A stretch of 64,000 nt of DNA from Glandiceps talaboti (taxonomy: Eukaryota; Hemichordata; Enteropneusta; Spengelidae), in assembly GCF_964340395.1 (NCBI RefSeq), contig NC_135571.1:2837611-2901610 (forward strand), read 5' to 3'. Position 1 is the stretch's first letter. The number at the start of each line of letters is the position of its first letter. The position numbers and the translations under genes were made by a program. Positions 28,517-42,418 of this stretch are shown in pieces. The notes below the pieces were generated by a model that saw only the letters and a program-made list of their open reading frames with translations, had not been told where the DNA came from and did no database searches.

Positions 28517-30156
28517 CACTCACAAAGTATATAGACATACATACACACAGACCACTGAATGACACGGTAGATATGCAATCTCAAGCGAACTGGAGATTCA
28601 TTGAAAATAATGCCTGTACGTTATTGTGAGACAGAGCCTGATTTATGAACAAATACAATTATAAATGATCAAAAAATATTAGAATCGCAAGGTTGAGCAA
28701 TGATGGATGGACAGTATGTTGAGATGGATTCACCATGAAACTTGTCAACCATGACAAATGATGATAGTTTGATCTAGTGGTGCTCAACACATAATGTTTA
28801 TTTAGCTGTAAACCATGCGCTAGGCCATAAACAAAATTTTATACGACCAATAAAATCTAAATATATGAGAGAATTTTAAGAAGTGGAATTAATTTCACCG
28901 TGGCAGTACTAGTTGTGGTGTTACGGATCGGTGTTTGTTAGTATCAGGAGTGCATATGTTCAAAATAAACCTCACCACCTAGAGAAAATGGCATAGTGTT
29001 TTATGTGTAGTGTGGACTATTCGTACTTGTCCCTATTGGTTGAGAAGGGGGGGGGGCGTGTTGTTGATTGCTGCTTGACATCAATTTTTAAACATAGTAG
29101 ACTGAGCGAAATGTCAATTTATCAATTTAACTATTAAGTGTCTGTCTACAGAAAATATGATTATAATAAGAATAAAAATGAATTTTCGGTCACTGTAACT
29201 CTGAGTCAAATTCAAATTACGTCCGGTTTTTTTATCAGATTTCAACATTTTTATAAAATCGAGCAGAAACAACAACCTTTTGAAAAAAATGTTATCAGGA
29301 CTTTTGAAAATAACAACAAGAAGCATGTTCACTAATTCACATTTTTACCTAGTTATCTGTCAGAAAAAAAGTTGGGCTTGTCGGAGATCAGAATTCACAC
29401 TGAACAACATTAGAATTGTTAAAAGTAAATTTCACACACAAAATGGAGTTGTGCCCTTCTGGTATTTGCCCTTTCAAATGCAATCTACTTCTATAAATAA
29501 AATATTTGTAAGATTAACTGGCCCCTTTTGTATTCCTATCCTGCTCACCTGGGATATTTAACGACTGTTTTGCACCAAATGGAACACGCCAGTGCTCACA
29601 TACATAAACTACATAATATTATCTTATGTAGACCACAAAAAATGTCAATATTGATAATCTTACTAACGATTTTAACCTTTGCTTAGTGAGTCTTTCTAGA
29701 TTACAATACTAGATACTCCATTCATGCAAAAGTTCTCTTCCGCCACTTCAGATTGACAAACAGCCATGCTTCGAACAAAACATTTGTCCTTTTTCAGTGT
29801 CAAACTGGGTCTGACAGAATGATCCAAATTAGCTGAAGGTGTTGAGTAACCGGAAGTGTGAAAACATTAGCTTCAATATGTGTAAATTCAAAGTTCTTGT
29901 TAATTACGTATACGTACATCTAGCTTTCCACTTTCTGTGATGATGTCACTGTAGATTTGTGGAATGTCATATTTTCCTACATTAGCAAAAGAAGAGCAAG
30001 TGACTTGTTCGAAACATGTTTGTTTCTCAGTCAAAAGTGGAAGAAGAGAACTTGCATATGAATATTAGTGCTTTCATGATGAATATATACATAGTATTAT
30101 ATAGATACTCCATTGGTTCCAAGAAGTTTTTTTTATTTCATGTTCCTTGCTATATT

Positions 30157-30162
30157 TGTGTG

Positions 30163-30198
<36 letters not shown>
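30157..30198. repeat. (GT)n
   Basis: GT run with one GCGT interruption. Confidence 0.95.
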
Positions 30199-31466
30199 GC
30201 CCTGATTAGCAAATATTAATAGCTGTTTGTGTGGTCGCTGATCTTGTTTGATGTAAGCATGGTAAAATATAGAACATGATACAACCATGCACGTAATTTC
30301 CATGTAAATTTTCATTTTTTCTATGTAAGGCGAAAACAATAATTGTGTGATTCCGATAACATGGCCTCAAAATAGAGTAGGTAAGTCAAGATTATATTTC
30401 AGTTTACTTTACTTTATTTTATCATTAGCTTTTTAATTATTTTTGATTTTTGAAAAATACTGATTCGACCTAAATCAACCGAAATGTCGGTCAGGATACA
30501 ACTTCGATGAAATATGTACATATATCACTGGGGAAAGAAAACAGACATACGTTTTGTTTTAAATTTTCTTAAAATGTTAAGGGTCAGGTTATCGGAAACT
30601 CACAATTATATTTATTTTGCCTGAAAGCATATTCATGTACACTGATTCTTTTGGTAAATTAATCTGAAAAGGAACAAGTGAAGTGAAAGTCTGCTATACT
30701 GTTCACGTCACGTTTTACGCATTAAATGAACTGAAAAAGAACAAGTATTAAGAGGTCCCCATTGTTTCAAATCTCTGTTACCGAGAGAGTAGCTCTGAAA
30801 AGACACGAGTCCTTGGGGAATACAATCTAATAACTGACAAATACTTTTCACTCTGACATATCTTTTTGGTGATAAAAAAAGGAGAACTAAGGCGACACGA
30901 ACTGCTATGCTTACTTGAAGTGCAATAAACTCATTCCGTCTTTTCAAAACAGTAAAACTCCAGATTGTTTTCCATAAAGGTCATCCCTTACATTTGCTCT
31001 AAATATAGCCCAAACATTTCCATGACTATCATTGCTGTAAGGTTAAATGACCCAAAAGAATATTTGCTCATTTGCAATAAATGTAAGCTGCAGAATTGTG
31101 CACTGACGCAAATTAATGTCACTATTCCGAGCTATATCAAGACAGACAGAGAAATCGTCGTTTTCGTTTTCCCTAGGGAGATACAAGGCCAATAATGAGC
31201 TAATGTTATAAAGGTTAGGTTATGACATAAGGACAGTGTAGTATCTTCTTTAATGTAATTCACTGCCAACCATGTAAAAAATGACATTTTTGCAAAATGC
31301 CAAATTTCTGTTATTGATTAAATAATGCAATTATTAGTGAATGCAAGCTGTCGACTTACACTATAATGACAAATATCCGGTATTTATAATATAGTCGAAT
31401 CACTCATTTATATTATTGAAATGGTCATCATAACTGCAATGGTGCTTTTTACATGATTTCAAAAAT

Positions 31467-31476
31467 GTTGTTGTTG

Positions 31477-31508
<32 letters not shown>

Positions 31509-31569
31509 GGTGGTGGTGGTGGGTGTTGGTACCGGTGTCGGTGGTGGTACCGGTGGTGGTGGTGGTGGC
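31467..31569. repeat. (TTG)n then (GGT)n
   Basis: TTG units pass into GGT units at about 31493, then a GGTACC-containing imperfect part. Confidence 0.93.
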
Positions 31570-33683
31570 AGCGATGGTATTCACTATATGAGTTGTTAAC
31601 GCACTCTTGTTGGCTCTGAATGTGTTTATCTTGAATTGCTTATTTTCGTTTTTTCATACAAACATCAGTCATTTTAATTCATATCTAATCATTACTTCAT
31701 AGATATTACAAACAATAACGATAGAAGTGTCAACCTGTTCAAAGTATTCTGATAGTGCTTTTTAATTAATTAAATCATTAAATTACATTCTTGTGCTGGA
31801 ATTTCCACACAGCTGATTCCTTTTTATGATTTTCTATTGAACATCATTTTTGGAGAAGATGATCACAGATTTACGTTTGAATTAAGTAAGTTGTCTGTAA
31901 TCACTTGTCGATGATATGCTCTTCTAGTCTTGTTAAAAACTTGACCCTTCTGCTGTGTAACATTTAAAGGAAGTTATATTGTCTAGCAAATGAAAAAAGA
32001 GAAAATATTTGTAATATTTTTGCAGCAATCATAACCTTAATGTGGCCATAAGGATGTATTTATTTTGATTTATAAAGCAATTATATCACAGCTTCCTACA
32101 TGAAAATCAATGTAAAACAACATTAACTAAGTCTGTGTGTGTAAAATGATAAATCACCAAAAGCTTACAATGTGTGGAAAGTTAGTTATTGTTCGTAAAA
32201 TAAATAAGAAAACATTTTATGCATGTATTATGCTTTTGCTATTTATTGAGTACCAAACAAGGACATGAGACATGTTTTACTTAGATTTTCAAGTAGGAAG
32301 CCATGATGAAATTGTACATTCTTTAGATTGTTGAAAAGGTGGACCTTTCAAGAATTGTTTCGATGATTCATGTACAGTATGCGGTTCATAATTGATTCAT
32401 TCTCCCAATACCAATAGAAGAGTGATGTAACATAAAAGTCGTCTTTTGGGATCCAAATATACTAGGTAACGCATATCATGTACATTTTCTCACTCTCTAG
32501 TTGTCATCTCCAAATTTGTTGTAATGTAAAATAATGAAAAAATAAACATCCAACAGCGCATAGGGGAATAATTTATGATCATTCGAAATGTTTGTCAGAT
32601 ATTGAACATAAATCACATGTATAGTTTCCATGTTATGATGATAAAAGACATTTGTACCATTCTAAGTATTAAACATGTTCTATGAATATAAATTAAGCTA
32701 ATCCATTGGGCACTCTGAATGTATTTGTAGACACGGGTTTAGTGAAAAGATGGATATTATGCAGTAGCATAATAAACAATTTCTAAAAAAACAACTGTAA
32801 TCGATTTGACCTTGTTTTATCCTTGTTTAAGCGTGATTTATAGTCACTGTTCGCTCATTTCTTGAAGGCGTAAGCTTCACGAATTGCTCGTAAATTGTCT
32901 ACCGTAATCGGGAGATAATTCGTAGAGATATCGATCGCTAGCTGGATGAGGGAGAGTGTTTGTCTGAAATCATCTACAACTGCTATGCATGGATCCTTGA
33001 ACCACGTGCAATAGTAGTGCAAGAATCTCAGAATCAAGTGTATATCTATTATTGCCCGAGTCATTGAATCACGTGCAATTGTTATGCATACATCCTTGCA
33101 CGTGAACAGCGATGTGGACAGCTTGCACGGTAGCTGATAATTACAATCTGATGAGTTAGTTTTTATATATTTAAAATTTCAGAACAACATCATTATTCTG
33201 TACATCTGCCATGCACATGTTTATAGGATGGATCAAATATAAAATTCCTTATTTTAGATGTAAAGTATATCCCTTCCAGAAATCAGAGTTTGACCTGTAT
33301 GACATAAATGTCTGCAATAATATGTAAATCATGTCACATGCAACATCGCGCTGTCTGGCCTAACAAAGACATTTCATCACATTGCTACATTTCAAAGGCT
33401 GGCCAACCCAAAACACTTTTACAGTATTAAATTTTAGATACATTTTATAAACATTGTTGCAATTTTTGTGTGAAACGACATTATCGAGCGCATCTGTGAA
33501 CACTCTGCTAAGGTATTAGTAGTATGTGCCTGACGCAAAGAATACTTTCGTGGGTGTTGCAAATGCATTACAATTCAACTCAAAAGTATTTTAACAACTC
33601 TGTATCATATGATGGTGAAGAGACAATAAGTGAAAAAAATGGAGCATTTATAGAAGGTCAGCTCCTATTGTCATGTGTCACTC

Positions 33684-34060
33684 AGCCAGTCGGCGGAATG
33701 TAGAAATGTCAGTATGAATTTAAATATTTTTCGTCCAATCAGATGATAGAATATAACTATGTCAGAAACATGTGTGCTTAACCAGACAACAAAATGTAGC
33801 AGTATTTGTTAGCGTTTGATAGAGTCAGACAATGAACCGTTTTCAATATTAGCAAGGTCTGTGTTCAACCATGAAATGTAGCTATGTTGGTAATATCTTG
33901 TCTAGACAGATAAGGAAATTAGTTTAATGAAGCATTTTCATTAAGATTGTAATTGTACCAGACGATGAAATGTAGCAATGTTAGTAAGTTTGAGGTTTTT
34001 GAATCAGACGATAAAAAGTATCAATTTTAGTAAAATATGTATTGTCAGATGACACATAGT
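33684..34060. repeat. Old minisatellite, about 44-bp period, eight to nine copies
   Basis: A core like CCAGACGATGAAATGTAGCA recurs with starts near 33684, 33738, 33782, 33823, 33868, 33902, 33958, 34003 and 34045. Each is followed by an ATGTTAGTAA-like tail. Strong divergence between units. Confidence 0.65.
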
Positions 34061-34719
34061 TTATTAAATGTAAATGTGTTTTGTCTGCGATTTTACGCTG
34101 TACTTTATAAAAATAATTCTCAGTAAAATATTTTCTAGTTTGTGCATTCGTCTGTAAGATTCGATTTCCATTACGAGTCACTACTCATCTTAAAAACTAT
34201 TAAATATTCCTTGTGACAACCCTTGGGGACATTCTAGGTCATTCTAAGGTGATTCAAAAATTTATACATCTGAAAGGTGGAGCGTGATTTTGCGCTATGC
34301 ATAATAAATGTGCAGTTAATCATAAATTTCTTGCAATATCCACATTAATTGAAGCTTCTAATGTGACAATAAAACAGTAAATGTTAAAAGATTGGCATGC
34401 CTCAGGGCATAAAGTATAGTCAGACATAGAATTTCAATTACATCATCATCATATTTCATCATGTCATACTTGAATTATGCAATATTTGGCATTCAAAATT
34501 GGGGTTAAATGCAAATAACCACTGAAAACTAAATTTTACAATTAGAGTAATCTAGAGAGAAGTCCAATTCGAAGACAGTTTAGATTTCATCTGAATTATT
34601 TGCGGAAGCACTAAAAGGAATATATGATTCTTTTTACAAAGTCTTTTCGAAAAGGAATTTATAATATACAGACGAAATACATACGAAAACTAGAACTTGC
34701 TTTGAAATGTAGTTTGAAA

Positions 34720-34943
34720 GTTGGTTGGTTGGTTGGTTGGTTGGTTGGTGTGCAAGTGTGTCACTGAATATAAAGGCTACATATGTTTCTGACTGCTTTA
34801 CCTTTGTTCCTTTATCAATTTTACTGTGAGATAGTGGTAATTAGATGGATGGGTCGGTGGGTGGGTAAGTGAGTGAGTGAGTGAGTGAGTGAGTGAGTGA
34901 GTGAGTGAGTGAGTGGGTGGGTGGGTGGGTGGATAGATAGATG
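34720..34943. repeat. (GGTT)n, then GGTG-GAGT-GGTG arrays
   Basis: GGTT at 34720-34748. After about 95 unrelated bases, GGTG-type units flank a GAGT core (about 34867-34914) on both sides. Confidence 0.92.
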
Positions 34944-35051
34944 AATACGCGACAAGATTAAAGAAGGTTTTAAAGAGTATTTACTGCCTTAGACTTGATT
35001 GACCAACGCTGTCTTTGTGAAATTACATGCTTGGGTCTATATGTCTGTTTT

Positions 35052-35072
35052 TCTGTCTGTCTGTCTGTCTAT

Positions 35073-35113
<41 letters not shown>

Positions 35114-35160
35114 TGTTTGTTTGCTTGTTTGTGAGGTTGTATATTTGTTTGTCTGTTTGT
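35052..35160. repeat. (TCTG)n then (GT)n then TTTG units
   Basis: TCTG to about 35075, GT to about 35111, then degenerate TTTG. Confidence 0.92.
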
Positions 35161-36210
35161 TTTTAAATTTAATACATTCAAACAGCAACAACATTATTGA
35201 TGAGTTTGTGAATGTGTCAAAATTGTTTAGGGTGGAGTATTTTTTACAATATGTTGAGACTGAAAAGTCACTTTACTCATTAGACCAACTTGATGCATAT
35301 TTATCACAGTGCAAATCAACTGAAGCAGTAAAATGAGTAAAAATCGAATAACAACGTCTCCTATAGCTTTAGAGAATGTCTGTAATCAAAAACCTGAAAA
35401 CGCACACAAAACTGTTGACCAGATAGAAAGATAAAAACAACATGACCTGATTTTTTTTTATTTATTGTAATCGATCGCTGTTGGTATCGGAATCATAAAT
35501 TGTTATTGAGAAAATTTAACGTAAAATGAGAATGTATTTTCATCGTGTGTGATCTCATTACACAAACTCGAGGTGCGATAGCAAGAGCTTCAAGCCATCC
35601 TCCGTTGGTCCTGAAGCTGGGCAACCAATCTGAAGACTTCCTGAAGATGGTCACTTTACAAACAAGTGACACATCAAACTTAAAAGGGAAATTGTTAAAA
35701 TATCAACAGTCAATTGCTGGTTAAGAAGACAGAAACATGGTCAGAATATAATCAATTAAACGGCGTCGTCGCTACCCTATTGGATCGTCGTGCTTGCTTG
35801 TTTGCGTATGGTTTATTCTGTATTATTACAAGCGAGTAATTTCCTTTCATGTAAATGAAAAGTTGTGAACATGCATCAGTTTATCAAGTTTGTGTTGTAA
35901 GGTGTGAATCACGAATAAAGATATTTTGAATCAGTTTCAAAAGAGTTCTCGAGTAAAGGTTATCCTTGTTTGCAGCATGCGAAATATTCAGATTTGTGGC
36001 AGATAAAAGGAGACCTACGTTTTGCTTCACTTTAATGTTCCCATAATATCATTTCACAAATGTAAAACTGGACCATCTAAACCAGATGTTACCATTGCAA
36101 TATATGTTCACCATTAATCATTATGTGTTTCAATTTAATTGTCACTGTTACAACACTAGGGTTAGCTTACATCCGGTTTTCAATACTATCACGAATTCGA
36201 ATTTAAAACA

Positions 36211-36560
36211 AATTTGTAAATTAGGATATTAATATACAAAACATCACATTTAATATGTCATACTGTAACATTCAGTGTAACATACTGTCGAACATAGTAT
36301 TGGGTCACACACAAAACAGAACTGCTCTAATTAAAGAAAGAATATGTAAATTTGGAAATTAATATACAAATCACATTTGGTTCGATATGTAACACTCTCA
36401 TATTAGGTAGAAAATATAAGTGGGTTAATAACGAGTTTTGAATATACACATAAGTCCCAGCGATTTATTTAAAGCTTCTGATTATATGCATATGTACTAA
36501 TTAGGATATTAACATGCAAATAACAAATATGGTATATTTATGTGTTGCGTAATTTCATCT
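36211..36560. repeat. Diverged repeat, three units of 130-150 bp
   Basis: TAAATTAGGATATTAATATAC-like cores occur at about 36216, 36346 and 36498, each followed by ACAAATCACAT-like sequence. Confidence 0.5.
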
Positions 36561-38798
36561 TTATAGAAGCTTGCTTAGGTTCAAAGATAACAAAGAGTGT
36601 GTGCAAAATGAATATTTCAACAACAAAAAGTTATGCATTTTGGATCAATATATTAGTAGGATAATGAACGTACACGAAATGCATTCAAAATACAATCGCC
36701 GACATCAGATCATGGACGAACGGAACGTGTTACAAACAGGAAAATAAACAACTGAATTCCATTATTAATAACAATTGACACAGCATGTTTGACGTACAGA
36801 CACTTGTATTAAAGTCCATCATTTGATACGAACATTTGTATGGCCTCTTTACATAATATTCACGTTCACAAACAAATTTCCAGTTCGCCTACCATTTCAT
36901 GTACACATAAAGAGACCATAAAACTGTTCTTATCAAACCATGGTGTGCGATACAAGTCTCTTCTGTTCCAACATGCTGAGTCAAGTGTTATTAATCCAAT
37001 TCATTTGTTTACTTTCCCTGTTTATAACAGGTTGCATTCGTCCATGGTCTGATGTCAGCAGTTGTAAAACAAGGTCCAACAATAGTGAAGCTTTTACATA
37101 TGACAAGATTTTCTGTAGTGCAAGCATCAAAATAGTTATAGTATAACACGTTACTATTCTCTCCCCTGCCATTTCAGCTCTCCAGCAATAGTTATTGGAA
37201 GGGCATAATGATGACGATAGTGTAAAGGATGGATGAGGTAGACGTTCCTGATTATAGTCTCACGGCGATTGTTGCGACTGATTAGGGGTTACAGCTACCT
37301 TTATTAGTAGACTCAAATATCGACAATCATACCTACACTATTGCCGTATCAGTCATTCACACGTGACGCGAATTTTCAATAAAATCGCCATTAAGGAACA
37401 ACAAAGCAGCCATCCATAATTCGGTTTTTTGTTTGGTTTGGTTTCGATGGGTTGAATGAAAATAGCCCTTGCGAGCTACACATAGTTACATACAGCAAAT
37501 TAGGTATTCAACTTCTGACTTGACGTTTCATCTCGTATTGCGAACAGCAAATAGTCGTGTCAAATGCAATAAAGCAAAGGATGACAAAAACCTTTACTAT
37601 AAAATTTGATTGGAGCTCAACTATGGCACACAATAGGAGCAATAGACTGATGAAAAGTAGATAAAATCGCTCTATGCTCCTGGCAATCTAAAAGTCGCAT
37701 CTGGGACTACATATAAATTCCCATTTACAGCAGCCATAACCTTTTGTTATCTAAATTGCCGACTGGGTTATATATATAACTAGTTCTGTTTTTTAATACA
37801 CTGAATATACAAAGACTCAAAATACATGCGTATACATAAACTTTATCATTTCCTGTTTAAAAACTTGCTTCAAGTTCTGTGAGAAGAGATCAAGAAACAG
37901 CTAAAATCGATGATTGTACAGTAATTAAAATAGATAGCTCAAATCACAACGGGTGACCTTTCTTTTACTCAAGAACTAATTTTTGTGACAATAGCAATGG
38001 GGTTTTACGACCTGTAATTTCCGTTTTGTTATTGACAGAAACGTGACAAATTATCACTGCGATGTGTATCACTATGTGAGCAAAATGTTCAATAAATTCG
38101 TTATTTTATGATCATAACTGTTAAGCGTACTAGTTATTTATTTTACATAAACATGTGTCAGTTTGTTTCTCGCATCGATAGATACCACTTTTATAATATA
38201 TGCATTTTCAAGTTCAACTATTCAAATCTGCTCATTATCAATGCGAAATTTACTAGTGATTTTGCATATTTCTTAGCCTTCGTTCGACGCACACAGTTCT
38301 GCTACTTACATGGCACAGAAGCAATTTTTTATTACAAACAAATATATTTTTATGTAGATAGAATGTATTTTCAAGCTAATTTATTTAGATTGTCACTCAA
38401 CTATATGCGAAATGAGCTATAGTGATTTGCATATGTTTAGGCTTTGTTCAACATATATAGTTCTGTCGTTTTTAATCTAATTAGACTCAGTAATTCAAAG
38501 TTTCGCTTATTAACAATTTGCGAAATTAACATATTTGTGTGTGATGGAAGCTATCCTGCTTCGTGTGTTGCTATAACTTTATAATGCAATTAGGAGCGTG
38601 GAATACCAAACATTCGTGTATGACGAGTAGCTAGTATCGAGATCATGTTTCACCGCATGTCAAGACAGGGTGAGAGCGAGGTCATACGGATATCAGGACG
38701 TAATCTAAAACGGGTATATTACTAACGTTGCTTTGTCCACAAACTTGATATGCGCCATTATCACATACCAGTGGATCGATTCATATTAGTTGTACAGA

Positions 38799-39254
38799 AG
38801 GACTTGGACTGTGGCGATGTAAATCAAGATTTGACAGAATATGATTAATTAAACCTGTTAGCAGGATATGACTAATTTATATCAGCTGTGCAACATATCG
38901 AGTAATATAAGCCTGTGGAATTGCACCACATCAAGCAACATTTGCTAATTCTAGACAAGTGTTTGGACTGTGGGGATATAAAATAGTTCTTCAAAATTTA
39001 AAATTACTTATACGTTTTGGAGAATAGGCAAGTTTCAGCTGAGCATAACAGTCAATGTAATCTAAGCCTCCGGAATAACATTACTAACAACGTTTGCTAA
39101 TTCCAGAAAAGTGTTTGGATTGTGGCGATGTAAAAGACATCCTGAAAGAGCAATACTAATTATAGGTTTTGGAGGAGCTGTCTAATTACAAACAGCTAAG
39201 GAAAAAAGATTAAACGTAACTTAGTCGAAGCTTGCGGAGTTATTACTACTTGAA
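38799..39254. repeat. Three-copy tandem repeat, 152-159-bp period
   Basis: GTTTGGACTGTGGCGATGTA-like starts lie at about 38802, 38961 and 39113. Each is followed, in order, by a TATCAGCTG/TTTCAGCTG/AAACAGCTA word, a TAAGCCT/TAAGCCT/GAAGCTT word and TTTGCTAATT or TTTGCTTAG. Confidence 0.7.
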
Positions 39255-39587
39255 AAACGTTTGCTTAGTCAGGGGAAATGGGTTATTCCACTTCGGATTA
39301 TGGAAACTACAACACATCTGGTCATTTATCTCTTATGGCCAGAAGCCATTGAATGATGTTGACTCCTGACTGCAGACTTTTACGTCAGCCATTGTCAATA
39401 CATTATTAACGCTACCTTGATATTTGCCAATTTTTTTCAACTTAGCAGTTGACGTACTTCACACCTTCTATTACCTTGAGGATATGTTGTATAGATGTTA
39501 ACCACAAATTTCAGTGTGTCCTATTAAATATAGTCGTCAACCCCATACCCCATACCGAGCCCAAAAAACAACAAATAACACATACAC

Positions 39588-39626
<39 letters not shown>

Positions 39627-39651
39627 TAGATACATACATACATACATACAT

Positions 39652-39702
<51 letters not shown>

Positions 39703-39790
39703 TAGATACATACATACATACATACATACATACATACATACATACATACATACATACATACATACATACATACAACATACATACATACAT
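39588..39790. repeat. CAGA - CATA - CA - CATA compound microsatellite
   Basis: CAGA to 39625, CATA to about 39669, CA to about 39698, then CATA again to 39790. Confidence 0.95.
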
Positions 39791-42084
39791 CATTGGAAAT
39801 ATAACGTTTTTAATGTTTAAATTGTACATACATATTCTTTTTCAAATTTTGAGCCATGCCTTTTTTTATAAAAAAAATACTTTTAATATGACATTTGTCC
39901 GTTTCAAATAACTAATTTATCACTGACAGGAACGTTACTTCTTTTATTATTTGAAAATATAAAGTTTATTATGTTTAACACTTGCGATAACAAATATAAT
40001 TTGATTATAATAATAGCTCACAAGTAGCAAAATATACCATACATTTTTGAAAAGTGTATGAAAATGTAACATTTGGGGGTTTTGTTACCTGCAGCAACGA
40101 AAGTATTGAGGCGTCCCTTACAAATACCAAAAACGCAACTGAGACATACATATGCATAAGTTTATGTGACATTTGCGATGTTATAACATGAAAAACAATG
40201 TATTGAGTCACCCCTTATGAATAACTAAACAAAGGCATTTTGGATGCTCATAATTCCACGTGAATGCAAATTATTTTTACGAAAAACTGAGGTAAATGTG
40301 TCAATTTGTGAATATGTGTAAGTGGTCGAGGATACAAAATTTCTATTAGTTCACTTTTCATGACAATGATGCCTCCCGCAGTGAAATACTATAAAATATG
40401 CTAATTAAGTCATTAAAATGGCGCAATGTCAACATTTTTACGATATTCATTACCACTTTCATGAATAAATATTTGTTCAAATCATCAGCGTGAACAATAT
40501 ATAACCAGATAAATCAAAACCAATCATTACATCTATGCTCATTTGAATATCTTTACAGCATTTAAGTTGAATTTTATGGTTGTATATTCTTCCTATGAAT
40601 GCGAAATGTCTTCACTTTATATTGTAAGAAGTCACCGTACATGTTAAACACTCGAAATGATAGTTGCATTGATGGTATTGACAATATTAACTTTTGCTGT
40701 AGTATGCTTATACCATGCCGACCTCTAGCTGTTATCTTTTGATTTGAATAAGGGAACTTTTACGAACGATTGGATGAAATTGTAGGAAATAATGAAGTCA
40801 CTGTGTCTGATCGTGTTGACATGCCATCGTCCAGGCATACTTCCGGAAATGACGATGAATGTTTTAGATATCTGCATAATTGATTACAACATTATTAAAA
40901 TTCATAAATGGTGTTCACTTTATATAGTTTTAGAATACAAATTGGGCATTATTGATAATCAAAAAAATATCTAAATTTATAATCTTGTGTGCATTATATT
41001 GGATAAGAGATAAGCTGACATATTAGAAAAAACTAAATCAGCTAAGCATAATTTGAAGGTTGTGAAAACAAAGCGATGCACTGCAGATAATGTGGAATAC
41101 AAAATGGTGTCGATTTAATGACGTATAGTTAGAGCTGCCGACAAACCTTTTCTGATAGTTTATCTACAGAGTTGTATTTCATGATATCAAGGTTGGCGTT
41201 TAATTCCACAACAGGGAAACTGTGCAAAGTACAGTAGACCCGCATGGATACGGCGAGTGCAATTAACCTCTGTCATACAAATCCTTTTTTCCGCCAACAG
41301 TACAGAAACAAAATTCAATTTTTTCTATTTTTGTTCTCAAATTCTATTAATTTTAGACTAAATTTACAGAAAAATGTATTTAAAACGTGTCTAGTGCAAA
41401 CGTTTTGGATCTAAGAGACAAAATTTGTTTAAAATGGAGTCGTCAATTATTCACTGTCTTGGAAGGAACAATAAAACTTTCAAGTAGTTAGGCTACACCA
41501 TGAGGGACATTGAGTGCAAAAAGCCAGCTACATTCTAATTAGTCAGAAAGGTCGATTTTCGCTGCAAGGGTCTCCAAACTAAACTTATTCAATTTGCGAT
41601 TTACCTCTGCATGAGATTTCGATTAATCTATGCGCCTGTCGCAAACCCATACCATAAAGAAAGCACGGTCAATTTTTTATAGGACAATTTCCGGTTTTCT
41701 ATATTCTGTAAGTATTAATTTATTATTTGTTGATGGATAAGTAATATTCATTAAGAATCTCACATCAGACGGTAATGGGGGCCAGAGATGTCCTACAGAA
41801 ATGATTTTATGTCCCAACCCATGTTGTTTGTCAACGTCACCGGCGATGTTTCTTCAATAATCGTTTCAACATTCTGTTGCGGGCTAATGAGTTTTCGATT
41901 ATCGTGCACTGAATAAAACGGAATAGTTTAGATGTTAACTTACCTCCGTTTCCTAATATGCAAATAAAAAGGCACAATCCTATAGTTGAATAAGTGTATC
42001 CGGCGGCCATTCTGTTACTCAGGGCTGTCCAAACCTTTTATGCATTCTGTGGAAGCTACAGTATAAGTAAAATTTGCCCAATTA

Positions 42085-42369
42085 ATGTCTAAAATGGTTG
42101 AAAACTGTCGTGGCGAGTATTATTTCTATAAATCGACTCATTTTGGATTCATTGTGAAGTACGTCACTATGAGAATGGATGGCTCTCAGAGGATCCATTT
42201 GATGAGCCCTTGTTCTAGTGGTGAACAGAAAATAAACGTATATGTGAAATTGTGTAATGGTCAAGACGACAAGACAAAAATAACTGCGCTCATCAACACT
42301 GTCGGAGCCATATTGAAAACTAAATTCCTAATTGGTTCTCCGGACAATGCATTCCACCCAACACTCTAA
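42085..42369 (+). CDS. Unidentified 94-codon ORF
   Basis: ATG at 42085 opens a frame to TAA 42367-42369, with an in-frame stop upstream at 42064. The protein is mixed in composition, with no repeats, signal peptide or membrane segment, and I recognise no family. Among the non-repeat ORFs before 59 kb its codon choice looks the least random, which is the only reason for listing it. A hAT-like terminus, CAGGGCTGTCCAAACC, lies just upstream at 42020 and an RFX-like motif lies downstream at 42405. It could be a chance ORF, a transposon relic or a single-exon gene. An overlapping antisense ORF of 60 codons is probably a shadow. Confidence 0.15.
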   Translation: MSKMVENCRGEYYFYKSTHFGFIVKYVTMRMDGSQRIHLMSPCSSGEQKINVYVKLCNGQDDKTKITALINTVGAILKTKFLIGSPDNAFHPTL

Positions 42370-42404
42370 TAAGATCCTTCTACAAGCCACGTTCTCATCT
42401 ATTT

Positions 42405-42418
42405 GTTGCTATGGTAAC
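42405..42418. promoter_or_regulatory. RFX X-box-like palindrome
   Basis: GTTGCTATGGTAAC is a near-perfect inverted repeat close to the animal X-box consensus GTTRCCATGGCAAC. A similar GTTGCCATGGTTAT lies at 25451-25464. No nearby gene is confirmed. Confidence 0.3.

Larger units (their letters stand above)
27003..34719. other. No gene seen; simple repeats and a minisatellite
   Basis: Short ORFs (up to 93 codons at 29280-29561) have no family resemblance. A G-tract is at about 29047-29056. Confidence 0.7.
35161..39587. other. No gene seen; diverged tandem repeats
   Basis: Includes the 36.2-kb and 38.8-kb repeats and a possible retroelement tail near 35570-35700. A 104-codon ORF at 38108-38422 is low-complexity and looks random. 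Confidence 0.65.

Noticed and set aside
32975-33110. Repeated CACGTGCAAT words
   Set aside because: Three short E-box-like words within 110 bases, too little to claim a regulatory module or a tandem repeat.
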